DNA of 59,627 bases from Nocardioides mangrovicus (GCF_003674065.1 NZ_RDBE01000010.1:1-59627); one strand, 5' to 3'. Counted from the first letter of the stretch, positions 33,818-42,584 are shown. Numbers and translations: made by a program. The notes: generated by a model from the sequence alone, not told the origin.

Positions 33818-35705
33818 GGCGACCTCCCGCGGTCACGAGCTCGGGCTGTGGCGTGGTCCCCGACGGGGTCGAGGACCGTCGCGCTCTCGGCGTGCTGACC
33901 CGGGTCGAGGCGAATGCGGCCTCGACGGCGGCGACACCGAAGAAGAGGTTGAGCCCCTGCAGCACGTCGTAGGAGGAGATGTAGTCGGGGATCACGATCA
34001 GCCCGATCGCACCGCCGAGGGCCGCCCCGAGCGTGCCGATCCGCTGGTCGCGCGCCCCCAGCACGAGAAGGGCGACCAGCAGGAGGGAGGTCGGGATGGT
34101 GGTGAAGTCGTTCTTGCTCACCACGCCGACGCTCGGGCCGATCAGCGCGCCGGCCACACCGGCGAGGAACGCCGCGGTGCAGAACGCCGCCAGGGGCAGC
34201 AGCGACGTGTTGACGCCGAGCGACTCGAGCGCGATCGCCGAGTCGGCCTTGCAGCGCAGCAGCTGGCCCAGCCGGGCCCGTTCGACCAACCGCACCAGGA
34301 GGAAGCCCACGGCGCCGACGACGGGGATCAGGTAGAAGTACGCCGTATCGGACTCGGCGAACGACGGCCGCATGGTGATCAGCGGTAGGGGGTCGTTGCC
34401 GAACATGAGCGGAGAGTCGTAGAGCGCGGTCTGCACGAAGAGCCCGAACGACAGTGTGGCGAGGGCCAGGTAGACCCCGGAGAGCCGCACGGCGGGGATC
34501 GCCACGAACGCGCCGATGGGGATCGCGATGAGCCCGGCGCACACCAGCGCGAGCGTCCACGGCAGGCCCCTCTGCACCAGGTGGTACGAGGCCGTGGCGC
34601 CGACCGCCGCGAAGGTCATCTGGCACAGCGAGATCTGGTTGGACAGGCGCACCAGAAGGCTCAGTGACATCATCAGGAGCACGAAGATCATGCCCTTGGT
34701 CCAGGCCAGCAGGTGCGTCTCGAACAGGTGCGGGACCAGCGCGACCAGCACCACGACCGGGACCAGCTTGGCCAGGCCGACCCGCCGATTCTGGCGCGGG
34801 ATCGTGACGACGCGCTGCTGCAGCGTGGCACCCACCTCGACCAGCCACCCCTTGGGCGAGAGCAGCAGCACGAGGAAGAGCACCGCGAACGGGATCGACG
34901 ACGGCGCGCTCTGCAGACTGGGGTGGTCGGAGGCGACCTTCGAGCTGACGGCGACCAGCACCTGGATGATCACGGCGCCCAGGTAGGTCAGCGGCAGGCT
35001 TGAGAACCGACCGATCGCCGCGGCGCCGAACCCCTCCACCACCAGCAGTGTCAGCGTGGTGCCGTCGAGGCCGATGCTCGGGGCGATGAAGACGCCGGCG
35101 ACGGCCGCGAACGTCGTGCCGATGACCCAGGCCCAGCGACGCACTGTCGTGGGGTTGAGTCCCATCAGCGCGACCAGCTGGGGGTCGTCCACGATCGCCC
35201 GCATCCCCCGGCCGAGGATCGTGCGCCGGAAGAAGACCGTCATCGCGACCGCGAGGAGGAGGCCGACCAGGACGGCGATCACCTGCTCCCAGGCGATGTT
35301 CACCCCACCGAGGCGGAAGGTCCGCTGGGACAAGAAGTCAGGGAACTGCTTGGTGATCCCGCCGTAGCGCAGGTTGAACAGCGAGGTCAGCGTGATCATG
35401 ATGCCGAGCGTCGAGACGATCTTCATCGTCGTGCTCGCGTTCGCAACGAGCGCCGCAACCCGCTCCATGACGAATCCGAAGACCAGGCCGACCAGGACGA
35501 GCGTGATCACCAGCGCCAGCGGCCACGGCAGCCCGTTGAGCTTGTAGAGCTGGTAGAAGACGCCCGCCGCCACCGCGCCGATGGCGCCGTGCGCGAAGTT
35601 GAAGATGCCCGACGCCTTGTAGCTGAGCACGAGACCCATGGCGGCGATCGCCACCAGAGAGCCGTCGGCGATGCCGCTGACGATCAAGGGCAGGTAGTCG
35701 TGCAT
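33810..35705 (-). CDS. Fused LivH-LivM permease of LIV-type ABC transporter
   Basis: At 631 residues this is the sum of two permeases. The N-terminal half (about 1-290) is LivH-like (GIADGSLVAIAAMGLVLSYK, FNFAHGAIGAV). The C-terminal half (about 320-600) is LivM-like (SLSLLVRLSNQISLCQMTFA, AVRLSGVYLALATLSFG, RCKADSAIALESLGVN). Most operons encode these as two genes. Many transmembrane helices are visible in both halves. ATG 35705 is the first gene of the transporter operon, which reads livHM-livG-livF-binding protein-SDR. An AT-rich operator lies 60 nt upstream. Confidence 0.9.
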   Translation of the reverse strand: MHDYLPLIVSGIADGSLVAIAAMGLVLSYKASGIFNFAHGAIGAVAAGVFYQLYKLNGLPWPLALVITLVLVGLVFGFVMERVAALVANASTTMKIVSTLGIMITLTSLFNLRYGGITKQFPDFLSQRTFRLGGVNIAWEQVIAVLVGLLLAVAMTVFFRRTILGRGMRAIVDDPQLVALMGLNPTTVRRWAWVIGTTFAAVAGVFIAPSIGLDGTTLTLLVVEGFGAAAIGRFSSLPLTYLGAVIIQVLVAVSSKVASDHPSLQSAPSSIPFAVLFLVLLLSPKGWLVEVGATLQQRVVTIPRQNRRVGLAKLVPVVVLVALVPHLFETHLLAWTKGMIFVLLMMSLSLLVRLSNQISLCQMTFAAVGATASYHLVQRGLPWTLALVCAGLIAIPIGAFVAIPAVRLSGVYLALATLSFGLFVQTALYDSPLMFGNDPLPLITMRPSFAESDTAYFYLIPVVGAVGFLLVRLVERARLGQLLRCKADSAIALESLGVNTSLLPLAAFCTAAFLAGVAGALIGPSVGVVSKNDFTTIPTSLLLVALLVLGARDQRIGTLGAALGGAIGLIVIPDYISSYDVLQGLNLFFGVAAVEAAFASTRVSTPRARRSSTPSGTTPQPELVTAGGRRG

Positions 35706-35764
35706 CACGCACCTGCCTGCACGGTCGGTGTGTCCGGCGTCACGCCGCACACATTCACATAAAA

Positions 35765-35787
35765 CATGTCATCTTGACAAGGATTAA
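35765..35787. promoter_or_regulatory. Island operator, copy 6
   Basis: Minus strand reads TTAATCCTTGTCAAGATGA then CATG; the centre is CTTG-T-CAAG (class II, one base longer than class I). It lies 60 nt upstream of the livHM ATG. A second inverted repeat, ATGAAAA/TTTTCAT (35789-35795 and 35802-35808), sits beside it. Confidence 0.65.
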
Positions 35788-35854
35788 AATGAAAAAGGTT
35801 GTTTTCATCGCGCTTCCACGAGAACGCACCACCGCTGCCCGACGCCGAGGACCG

Positions 35855-37018
35855 TCAGCCGAGGGGCTCGGTGCCGAACAGCGACACGCTGCTCAGCTCG
35901 GAGATCGGGCCCCCGGAGACGAGACAGACCTTGGCGTCCGGCACCGGGTTGTAGGACTCCCCACGCAACAGGCGCACCGCCTCCACGGCGTTGCCCATGC
36001 CGTGCAGGAAACCCTCGGCCAGGTCGCCACCGCTGGTGTTGATGGGCAGTGCACCGGTCGGCGCGACCAGGTTCTCGTAGGTGAGCACCTCGCCGGCGTC
36101 CTCTACGGTGCAGAAGCCGAGGTCGACGAGGGCGGAGACGGGCGGGCCCGTGAAGTTGACGTAGAGCTGGACGGCGTCGACGTCGTCCGGGCCCAGCCCG
36201 GTGCGGTCCCACATCCGACGGGCGGCCGAGGCCTGCGACGAGGCGGTGTAGGGCTCGTGGTTCTCGTCGAGTTCCCCCCAGCGCGGCCCCTGCGCACCGT
36301 ATGCCGAGGCGAGGAGGTGTATCGGCTTCTCGGTCAGGTCGGCTGCGCGCTCGGCGCTGGTGAAGATGATCGCGGCCGCCGCGTCGTTCTCGCGCGAGGA
36401 GTCGTAGAGGCGGATCGGGTCGACGATGCGACGCGAACCCTCGTACAGCTCGTCGGTCAGATCGACGTCGCGGCCGACCGCGTGCGGGGTGTTGCCGGCG
36501 TGGAAGTAGCTGGCCCTCGCGATCGCACGCAGAGCGCTCGGCGGTACGCCGTTGGCGAGGATCCGCTGCGTGCGCAGCCCGAGCGCCTGCGCCGGGGAGT
36601 CGATGCCGTGGGCTCGGTACTGGATCCCGAAGACCCCCTGGATGACCGCCGAGCTGAGCCGACCGCTCGTCGACTCGGCCGTGGCGCGGTAGACGACCAC
36701 GGTCTCGGCCTGGCCCGAGAGGATCGCCGCCTCCGCCTGGGCGATCGCGGCTGAGCTGCCGCCGCCACCACCACCCCAGACCAGGCTGCTCCAGCGCAGC
36801 TCCTTGGTACCCAACGGGCCGGTGAGCCGCGGCCCGTCCTCGAGGTCGGCCCCGTAGGAGACGAAGCCGTCGATCTCCGCAGCGTCGATCCCCGCCATCG
36901 TGGCCGCCTCGTCGATGGCCATCAGGAGCAGCTTGCGCTCGGCGTGGGGCGACTGGCCGCGCCTGTAGTAGGGCGTGGCGCCGTACCCCACGGCGGCGAC
37001 CCCGGTCGGGCGCTTCAC
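35855..37018 (-). CDS. Thiolase-like lipid-transfer-type protein (possible Ltp-type aldolase)
   Basis: A 387-residue thiolase-fold protein. Segments include GVAAVGYGATPYYRRG at the start, an unusual Gly-run WGGGGGGSSAAI, QLYVNFTGPPVSALVDLGFC and NTSGGDLAEGFLHGMGNAVE. It lacks the paired thiolase Cys/His/Cys motifs. GTG 37018 overlaps the stop of the DUF35 gene. Ltp2-type proteins with a DUF35 partner are retro-aldolases in steroid side-chain removal, and the same partnership here makes an aldolase a good guess. An acetyltransferase is the alternative. Confidence 0.82.
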   Translation of the reverse strand: MKRPTGVAAVGYGATPYYRRGQSPHAERKLLLMAIDEAATMAGIDAAEIDGFVSYGADLEDGPRLTGPLGTKELRWSSLVWGGGGGGSSAAIAQAEAAILSGQAETVVVYRATAESTSGRLSSAVIQGVFGIQYRAHGIDSPAQALGLRTQRILANGVPPSALRAIARASYFHAGNTPHAVGRDVDLTDELYEGSRRIVDPIRLYDSSRENDAAAAIIFTSAERAADLTEKPIHLLASAYGAQGPRWGELDENHEPYTASSQASAARRMWDRTGLGPDDVDAVQLYVNFTGPPVSALVDLGFCTVEDAGEVLTYENLVAPTGALPINTSGGDLAEGFLHGMGNAVEAVRLLRGESYNPVPDAKVCLVSGGPISELSSVSLFGTEPLG

Positions 37019-37449
37019 GCGGCCGCCACCTCCAGGCTCCAGGTCAGCACGGACAGGTCGAGGGTGCGGGCGGAGGGGGCCTGGAAGGTGCCGGTGACGA
37101 CCGACCCGACCTCGAGTCCCTCCTCGGGTCCGGTGAACAGCCCCATCAAGCGTGCCCCGTCGGCACCGGGCAGCTCGACGAGCACGTTCACGTACGGCAC
37201 CAGCTCGGCGTAGGCCGGCACGAAGGCCAGGTGCGTGCGTACCCAGCTGTAGACCACTCCCCTGGGCTCCACCGGCTCCCAGCCCAGGTCGTAGCTCCCG
37301 CACCGTGGGCAGCGCCAGTCGGCGGGCCAGCTCCAACGCGCGCAGCCGGTGCAGCGCTGCACCAGTAGCTCGTCGCGCCCCAGGCCGTCCCAGTAGGGGA
37401 AGTCGACTCGCCCCTCGAACGGATGCACCTCGTCTCGTTCGTTCGCCAT
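37015..37449 (-). CDS. DUF35 zinc-ribbon/OB-fold protein (Ltp partner)
   Basis: A 144-residue protein. Its N-terminal rubredoxin-like zinc ribbon has Cys33-x2-Cys36 and Cys47-x2-Cys50, followed by an acyl-CoA-binding OB fold (GVVYSWVRTHLAFVPAY, VTGTFQA). ATG 37449 is used; an in-frame GTG three codons upstream (37458) is possible. It overlaps the thiolase-like gene by 4 nt, as in Ltp-DUF35 aldolase operons. Divergent from the hydratase at 37509 across operator copy 7. Confidence 0.88.
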   Translation of the reverse strand: MANERDEVHPFEGRVDFPYWDGLGRDELLVQRCTGCARWSWPADWRCPRCGSYDLGWEPVEPRGVVYSWVRTHLAFVPAYAELVPYVNVLVELPGADGARLMGLFTGPEEGLEVGSVVTGTFQAPSARTLDLSVLTWSLEVAAA

Positions 37450-37493
37450 CGTCAGCACGTCACCTCTCGTCGGTGGACAACGCTCGCATGAAC

Positions 37494-37516
37494 CTTTACA
37501 ACTTGACAATGATTAC
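37494..37516. promoter_or_regulatory. Island operator, copy 7 (overlaps a start codon)
   Basis: Minus strand GTAATCATTGTCAAG then TTGTAAAG; class II. It lies 45 nt from the DUF35 ATG (37449) and overlaps the hydratase ATG at 37509. TACAAC at 37497-37502 could be a -10 box for a leaderless hydratase transcript. Confidence 0.65.
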
Positions 37517-38321
37517 AAAGTCAAAAACCTATGAGACGCTAGCGGTCTCGCGCGACGACGACGTCGCCTGGGTGCGCTTCGACCGGCCTGAGCATCGCAA
37601 CACGGTCACCGCGCAGATGGCCGAGGAGATGTACGCCGCGCTCGGCGCGCTCGCCGACGACGACCGGCTGCGCCTGGTCGTGCTCACCGGCCAGGGTCGC
37701 GACTTCTGTCCCGGCGCCGATCTCGACCGCGAGCCAGGAGAACCGGCCCAGGTGCCGGCCGCGGAGGCGTTCGAGTCGGCCGCCCTGCTCGCGGAGATGC
37801 CGCAGCTGACGATCGCCGCCGTGAACGGCGGGTGCGCGGGCGCCGGCTTCTCCTGGGCGATGGCGTGCGACCTGCGCGTCGCGGTCGACCGCGCCCGGTT
37901 CGCGACCGCATTCCTCGACGTCGGCGTCGCCGGCGAGCTCGGGTTGGCCTGGATGCTCACCCGGCACCTGGGCTCGGCCCGCGCGCGCGACCTCCTGCTC
38001 CTTCCGGGCAAGCTGACGGCGGCGGACCTCCTCGACCTCGGCCTGGTCTCGCGGGTGTACACCGAGAGCTCGTGGGATGCCGACGTCGCCGAGCTGGTGG
38101 CCGGGCTCGTCGCCCGCAACCCCCGTGCACTGCGCGACATCAAGGCCAACCTGCTGGACGCCGAACGGCTTTCGTTACGTGAGTACCTCGAGGTCGAGAC
38201 GGCTCGCCACCTGGCGCAGTTCGAGGGCTCGGCCGCTGAGACCACCTTCGCCGCGTTCGCGTCGCGCAACGAGTCCCTCAAGACGTCCGCGGTGCGGCGC
38301 TCTTTCGGAAGTCCCAGCTGA
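37509..38321 (+). CDS. Enoyl-CoA hydratase/isomerase family protein
   Basis: A 270-residue crotonase-fold protein. Oxyanion-hole segments are DFCPGADLD and NGGCAGAGFSWAMACD. The PE motif is replaced (FATAFLDVGVAGE), so the usual Glu144 is absent. Start ATG 37509 has no ribosome-binding site and lies inside the operator, so a leaderless message is likely; ATG 37488 is an alternative. The C-terminal 44 nt overlap the convergent PPOX gene. The reaction could be hydration, isomerisation or hydrolysis. Confidence 0.82.
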   Translation: MITKSKTYETLAVSRDDDVAWVRFDRPEHRNTVTAQMAEEMYAALGALADDDRLRLVVLTGQGRDFCPGADLDREPGEPAQVPAAEAFESAALLAEMPQLTIAAVNGGCAGAGFSWAMACDLRVAVDRARFATAFLDVGVAGELGLAWMLTRHLGSARARDLLLLPGKLTAADLLDLGLVSRVYTESSWDADVAELVAGLVARNPRALRDIKANLLDAERLSLREYLEVETARHLAQFEGSAAETTFAAFASRNESLKTSAVRRSFGSPS

Positions 38322-38772
38322 CGAGCTTGCTGGGCCTCACCCGGAGCCAGGCGTGGCGACCGTCCGGGACGAACTCCCCGGACCGCGAGTACTTGCTCGC
38401 CATCAGCCGCTCGGGCTCGACCAGCTCGGGATCGATGCGGGAGGTGCGCGGCACGTCGCCGACCTGCTCGACCTCGCCGCGCACCTCGACTCCGCGCAGC
38501 TCGTGGAACTCCGTGCCGGCGTCGACGACCACGGCGACGTGGGGGTCCCGCGTCAGGTCGGCCCAGCGCTGGCTCTTCACGATCGAGCTCAGCCATACGC
38601 TCCGGTCGTGCCAGACGAACCACAGCGGCATCACGTGCGGTGTCCCGTCGGCGCCGACCGTGGCGACGCGACAGGTTCGTTCGGTCCGCATGAACCCGTC
38701 GACCTCCCGCTCGCTCATCGCGATCGACCGTCCCCGGCGCTGGGGTCGCAGCTGGTCCTCGTGCGCACTCAT
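38278..38772 (-). CDS. PPOX-class (pyridoxamine 5'-phosphate oxidase fold) flavoprotein
   Basis: A 164-residue split-barrel protein: TCRVATVGADGTPHVMPLWFVWHD split around about 32-55, then a second barrel strand HVAVVVDAG and GVEVRGEVEQ. Members bind FMN or F420 and reduce or oxidise small substrates. ATG 38772 is coupled to the hydratase stop at 38769. Its 3' end overlaps the convergent hydratase gene by 44 nt. The substrate and cofactor are not identifiable. Confidence 0.8.
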   Translation of the reverse strand: MSAHEDQLRPQRRGRSIAMSEREVDGFMRTERTCRVATVGADGTPHVMPLWFVWHDRSVWLSSIVKSQRWADLTRDPHVAVVVDAGTEFHELRGVEVRGEVEQVGDVPRTSRIDPELVEPERLMASKYSRSGEFVPDGRHAWLRVRPSKLVSWDFRKSAAPRTS

Positions 38773-39515
38773 CGTCCCGTCCACCTCGGTGCTCTCTTCT
38801 CGAGGAAGGCGTTCACGCCCTCCCGCATGTCCTCGGACTCCTTGACCGCGGCCACGGCGGCCGCCGTCGTCGCCCATCCGGTGTCCTCGTCGAGGCCGAC
38901 CTCGGCCAGGGCGCCCAGCGTCAGGCCGACCGCGTACGGGGAGGCGAGGCAGATCTCGGCCGCCAGCGCGAGCGCGGCCCCCAGGGCACGTCCCGGCTCG
39001 ACGAGCCGGCTCACCAGCCCCAACGCGTGCGCCCGTGACGCGTCGAGTCGGGCGCCGGCGAGCATCAGCTCGGCCGCCACCTGACGAGGCAGCGCCTGCG
39101 GCGCGCGGAACAGACCACCCGACGACGCCACCACCCCGCGACGGGTCTCCGGCAGCCCGAACGACGCCGTGGTGGAGGCCACCACCAGGTCGCAGGCCAG
39201 CACCAGCTCGAACCCGCCACCTAGCGCCAGACCCTCTACGCAGGCGATCAGCGGTTTGGCGCGCCGGCGACGGACCACGCCGTACTCCCCTCCCCGCTCG
39301 GTACGGGGGCTCATGCCCGCGGCGAGGTCGGTGCCGGCCGAGAACATCCGCGGCCCACCGGTGAGCACGCCGACCCACAGCCCTGGGTCGTCCTCGAGCC
39401 GGTTCATCGCGGCGTCGATGCCGTCCGCGACCTCCTGGTCGATCGCATTGCGCTTGGCCTCCCGCTCGATCGTGACGACCAGCACTCGGTCGAGCTGCTC
39501 CTGTCGGACGGACAC
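38769..39515 (-). CDS. Enoyl-CoA hydratase/isomerase family protein
   Basis: A 248-residue crotonase with MFSAGTDLAAG and LALGGGFELVLACD for the oxyanion hole, FGLPETRRGVVASSGG with the catalytic Glu, and GLVSRLVEPG. It resembles the 12601-13383 enzyme. GTG 39515 starts 1 nt after the synthetase stop. Second gene of the 41031-38278 operon (synthetase, hydratase, PPOX). Confidence 0.9.
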   Translation of the reverse strand: MSVRQEQLDRVLVVTIEREAKRNAIDQEVADGIDAAMNRLEDDPGLWVGVLTGGPRMFSAGTDLAAGMSPRTERGGEYGVVRRRRAKPLIACVEGLALGGGFELVLACDLVVASTTASFGLPETRRGVVASSGGLFRAPQALPRQVAAELMLAGARLDASRAHALGLVSRLVEPGRALGAALALAAEICLASPYAVGLTLGALAEVGLDEDTGWATTAAAVAAVKESEDMREGVNAFLEKRAPRWTGR

Positions 39516-39516
39516 G

Positions 39517-41031
39517 TCATCGCCCCCCTGGAAGCTGGGCGCGCAGCTCGCGCTTGAGCACCTTGCCCGAGGCGTTCATCGGGAGTCCGTCCACCACGAC
39601 GACGGCCCTGGGCACCTTGAAGTTGGCGATGCGGTCGCGACACCAGGCGACCAACTCATGCTCGTCGACAGGGGCCCGGCGGACCACGAAGGCTACGGCG
39701 ACCTCGCCGAGCCGGTCGTCGGGCCGGCCGACGACCGCGACCTCGGCCACCGCCGGGTGCTCGACCAGGCAGGCCTCGACCTCGGCGGGGTAGACGTTGA
39801 ACCCGCCGACGATGACGACGTCCTTGATCCTGCCGTCGATCACGAGGTTGCCGGCCGCGTCGACGTGGCCCAGGTCGCCACTGCGGACGACCCCGCCGGT
39901 GCCTGGCCGTTGCTCCTGCCCAGTCTCCGGATCGAGGTAGCCAGGCATCACGGCGTAACCGCTGACCTCGATCTCGCCCGTCTCACCCGGTGCGACCGGC
40001 ACGCCGTTGGGATCGAGGATCCGCACCGTGATGTCGGGGAGCGGTCGGCCCGCCGTACCGCAGACAACGTCACGGCTGTCGCCGCGGCGGGTGACGGTGG
40101 CCAGCGCGCTCGCTTCGGTGAACCCGTATGGGACGTGCACGTCATCCACGCCAAGCACGTCGTACATCGCATCGACCGTGGGCCTGGGGATGACGGTCGC
40201 CCCGATGACCGCCGAGCGCAGCGACGGCAACGGACCCCCACCCTCGGCGCGCACGAGATCGGACAGCGCCACGAAGACCGTGGGCGGCGCCGGGTAGTAG
40301 GTGATTCGCTCGCTGCGCAACAACGCGAGGACGCTCCCGGGGTCGAAGACCGCGACCGGGTATGCCGTCGCACCGTGGATGAGCGGTGCGAGCAGGCCGA
40401 CGTTCAGGCCGAACGCGTGGAAGAACGGGTTGGTGACCATGACCCGGTCGCCGTGCCGCATGCCGGTGAGCGCGCTCCACTCCCGGTATCCGCGGACCAG
40501 GGCGTCGTGACGGAGCATCGCACCCTTGGGGCGACCCGTCGTGCCAGAGGTGAACAGGATGGCCGAGATGTCCTCACCCCTGGTCAGGTCGGCCGGAGGT
40601 GGCCCGGCGAGCGACCAGTCGGGGACCGTGTCCACGGTGAGCACCTCGCGCAGGTCCGGCAGGTCGAGCGAGCGCGCCTCGTCGGCGTAGCGCCGACCGA
40701 GAAACTCCTCCACCGTCACCAGCACCGACACCCGCGCGTCAGCCAGCAACTGGCTCACCTCACGGTCGCGGAAGCGGGTGTTGACCGGGACCAGCACGCC
40801 ACCGGCGAGCTGGAGCCCTAGAAGCACGACGGCGTGGTCGACGCCGTTCGGTGCCCACACCGCGATCCGGTCACCGCGGGTGACGCCTCGCGCCACAAGT
40901 CCGTTCGCGACGCCGCCCGCCCGGTCGACGTACTCGGCAAAGGTGAGGCGCCGACAGCCCTGGTGGATTGCCGGTTCGTCGGCCCAGTGCGTCGCGGCGT
41001 AGGCAGCGGCGGCGGGGATCGTGTCACGCAC
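39517..41031 (-). CDS. Acyl-CoA synthetase (class I adenylate-forming)
   Basis: A 504-residue ligase with LFTSGTTGRPKGAMLRH (about 160-176), YGFTEASA, GEIEVSGYAVMPGYLDP and the C-terminal lysine of NASGKVLKRELR. GTG 41031 is chosen because GGAG lies 7 nt upstream. A TTG at 41046 would almost touch operator copy 8. Third synthetase of the island and first gene of its operon. Confidence 0.9.
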   Translation of the reverse strand: MRDTIPAAAAYAATHWADEPAIHQGCRRLTFAEYVDRAGGVANGLVARGVTRGDRIAVWAPNGVDHAVVLLGLQLAGGVLVPVNTRFRDREVSQLLADARVSVLVTVEEFLGRRYADEARSLDLPDLREVLTVDTVPDWSLAGPPPADLTRGEDISAILFTSGTTGRPKGAMLRHDALVRGYREWSALTGMRHGDRVMVTNPFFHAFGLNVGLLAPLIHGATAYPVAVFDPGSVLALLRSERITYYPAPPTVFVALSDLVRAEGGGPLPSLRSAVIGATVIPRPTVDAMYDVLGVDDVHVPYGFTEASALATVTRRGDSRDVVCGTAGRPLPDITVRILDPNGVPVAPGETGEIEVSGYAVMPGYLDPETGQEQRPGTGGVVRSGDLGHVDAAGNLVIDGRIKDVVIVGGFNVYPAEVEACLVEHPAVAEVAVVGRPDDRLGEVAVAFVVRRAPVDEHELVAWCRDRIANFKVPRAVVVVDGLPMNASGKVLKRELRAQLPGGR

Positions 41032-41050
41032 CAGCACGCTCCGCAATATA

Positions 41051-41073
41051 GTTATCTTTTACAAGTTGGCAAC
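41051..41073. promoter_or_regulatory. Island operator, copy 8
   Basis: Plus strand GTTATCTTTTACAAG then TTGGCAAC, aligned with copy 7 at 16 of 23 positions. Located 20 nt upstream of the synthetase GTG at 41031. The remaining gap up to 41196 holds no convincing gene. Confidence 0.58.
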
Positions 41074-41196
41074 CTCGGGACGTCAGGAGGGAGTTGCGGC
41101 GTGCGTCGGCGCCGGGCGGAGCACCCGCGAGGGCATGCGGCATCTCCACGACACGCAGGACGGGGGTGTCGACCGGACCTGGACCCGCCCGTCGCG

Positions 41197-41943
41197 TCAC
41201 TCGACCGGGACGGGGACGACCGGGCCCAGCACCGCTCCCCCATCGACAACCCACTCCGAGCCGGTGCTGTACGTCGCATCCGCGGCGAGGAAGAGGACGA
41301 GCTTGGTGACCTCGTCCGGCTCACCGAGCCGCGGGATCGGCTGTTGGCGGTAGGACTCCTCGGTCACGTCCTTGGTCATCGGCGTCACCACTCCACCGGG
41401 ATGCACGGACAGCACGCGGATGTGATCCGGAGCGAACTCCAGCGCGGCCGCCTTGGTCAGCCCGCGCACACCCCACTTCGACGCCACATACGCCGCCTCG
41501 TTGGCGAAGCCGATCAGGCCAGCAGTCGAGGACACGTTGATGATCACGCCGTGGCCGCTTCTGCGCATCGACGGCACCACCTCGCGGATGCCGATGAACT
41601 GACCGGTCAGGTTGATGTCCACGACCCGGCGCCACTCGGCGGTCGTCACCGCCTCCCAGGGCTTCCACTGCACGACGCCGGCGTTGTTGAGCAGGATCGT
41701 GACCGGGCCCAACTCCTGCTCGGCGTAGGCCACCACAGCGGCCCACTGCTCGTCGACGGTGACGTCGAGCCGGAAGAACCGGGCGGAGTCGCCGAGCTCG
41801 TCGACCAGCGCCCGGCCGGCATCCTCCGCGATGTCCGCGACGACGACCTGCGCCCCCTCGGCGACCAGTCCCCGCACGTGGGAGGCGCCCATGCCACTGG
41901 CACCGCCGGTGACGATGGCGACCGCGCCCTTAAGCTTTCCCAT
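41197..41943 (-). CDS. SDR family oxidoreductase (3-hydroxysteroid/alcohol dehydrogenase-like)
   Basis: A 248-residue SDR. It carries TGGASGMGASHVRGLVAEGA, ADIAED, NNAGVVQW, catalytic YVASKWGVRG and the C-terminal WVVDGGAVLG. The TGGASGMG pattern is frequent in 3-alpha/20-beta-hydroxysteroid-type dehydrogenases, but this is weak evidence for substrate. ATG 41943 overlaps the TetR gene by 14 nt, so it is co-transcribed with the regulator. Confidence 0.88.
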   Translation of the reverse strand: MGKLKGAVAIVTGGASGMGASHVRGLVAEGAQVVVADIAEDAGRALVDELGDSARFFRLDVTVDEQWAAVVAYAEQELGPVTILLNNAGVVQWKPWEAVTTAEWRRVVDINLTGQFIGIREVVPSMRRSGHGVIINVSSTAGLIGFANEAAYVASKWGVRGLTKAAALEFAPDHIRVLSVHPGGVVTPMTKDVTEESYRQQPIPRLGEPDEVTKLVLFLAADATYSTGSEWVVDGGAVLGPVVPVPVE

Positions 41944-42568
41944 GGTGATCCCCTCTCGAGACCGGCGACGCCTCGTCGACCGGCGAGTCGGTGGTGAACC
42001 AGGCCGGCAGCACCCGACGCAGCTGGACGGCGACCCACTGCGCCGAGAGGTCGTTCCCCTCGCGCAGCCAGGACGCGACGACGCCGAGCGCACCGGCGGC
42101 TACGAAGCGGGCCAGCACGAACGGGTCCACATCGTCCGGCAGGTCGCGAACGGCGCTCAGCGTCCGCACGTTCTGAGCCGTGAACGCGTCCTCGACCGCC
42201 TGGTAGAAGTCGCCCGAGCGCAGCAGCGGCCCGTAGACCTCGCGCCGCGCACCGACGAACCGTGCGACCTCCAGCAACGACTTCTCACTCGTCTCGGCAT
42301 CGTGCCCGCATCCACGCCCGGTCGTGTCGATGGACGCCACGAGGTCGAACACCTCGGTCAACGTCTCGACCGCCAGTGCGTCCAGGCTCGCGAAGTGCGC
42401 ATAGAACGACGTGCGGTTGACCCCGGCTCGCCGCACCAGCGCGCTGACCGTCACCGGCTCGGGCAGCTCGGCCAGCCCGGCGAACGCGTCGACCAGCTTC
42501 GCGCGCGTCCGCGACGCACGCACATCCGCACTGCCCACCATGCGCTGGCGTGTGACGGCGTTGCCCAT
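41930..42568 (-). CDS. TetR-family transcriptional regulator
   Basis: A 212-residue regulator. The helix-turn-helix is TVSALVRRAGVNRTSFYAHF (about 39-58), with a helical ligand-binding domain behind it. ATG 42568 is 34 nt after the P450 stop, so it may be read from the FprB-P450 transcript as well as its own promoter. A TetR-style inverted repeat lies just upstream (42585-42606). It differs from the shared island operator, so this TetR may control only the local FprB-P450-TetR-SDR unit; this is inference. Confidence 0.9.
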   Translation of the reverse strand: MGNAVTRQRMVGSADVRASRTRAKLVDAFAGLAELPEPVTVSALVRRAGVNRTSFYAHFASLDALAVETLTEVFDLVASIDTTGRGCGHDAETSEKSLLEVARFVGARREVYGPLLRSGDFYQAVEDAFTAQNVRTLSAVRDLPDDVDPFVLARFVAAGALGVVASWLREGNDLSAQWVAVQLRRVLPAWFTTDSPVDEASPVSRGDHHGKA

Positions 42569-42584
42569 GGTGGGATCGTACCCC

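Noticed and set aside
35774-36754. Plus-strand frame starting MTRIKMKKVVFIALP
   Set aside because: The start looks natural, but after the AT-rich gap the frame runs antisense to the thiolase-like gene and has no domain.
41094-41309. Small plus-strand frame after AGGAGGG at 41086
   Set aside because: The ribosome-binding-like site is attractive, but the peptide is Arg/Ala/Gly-rich and most of it is antisense to the SDR gene.
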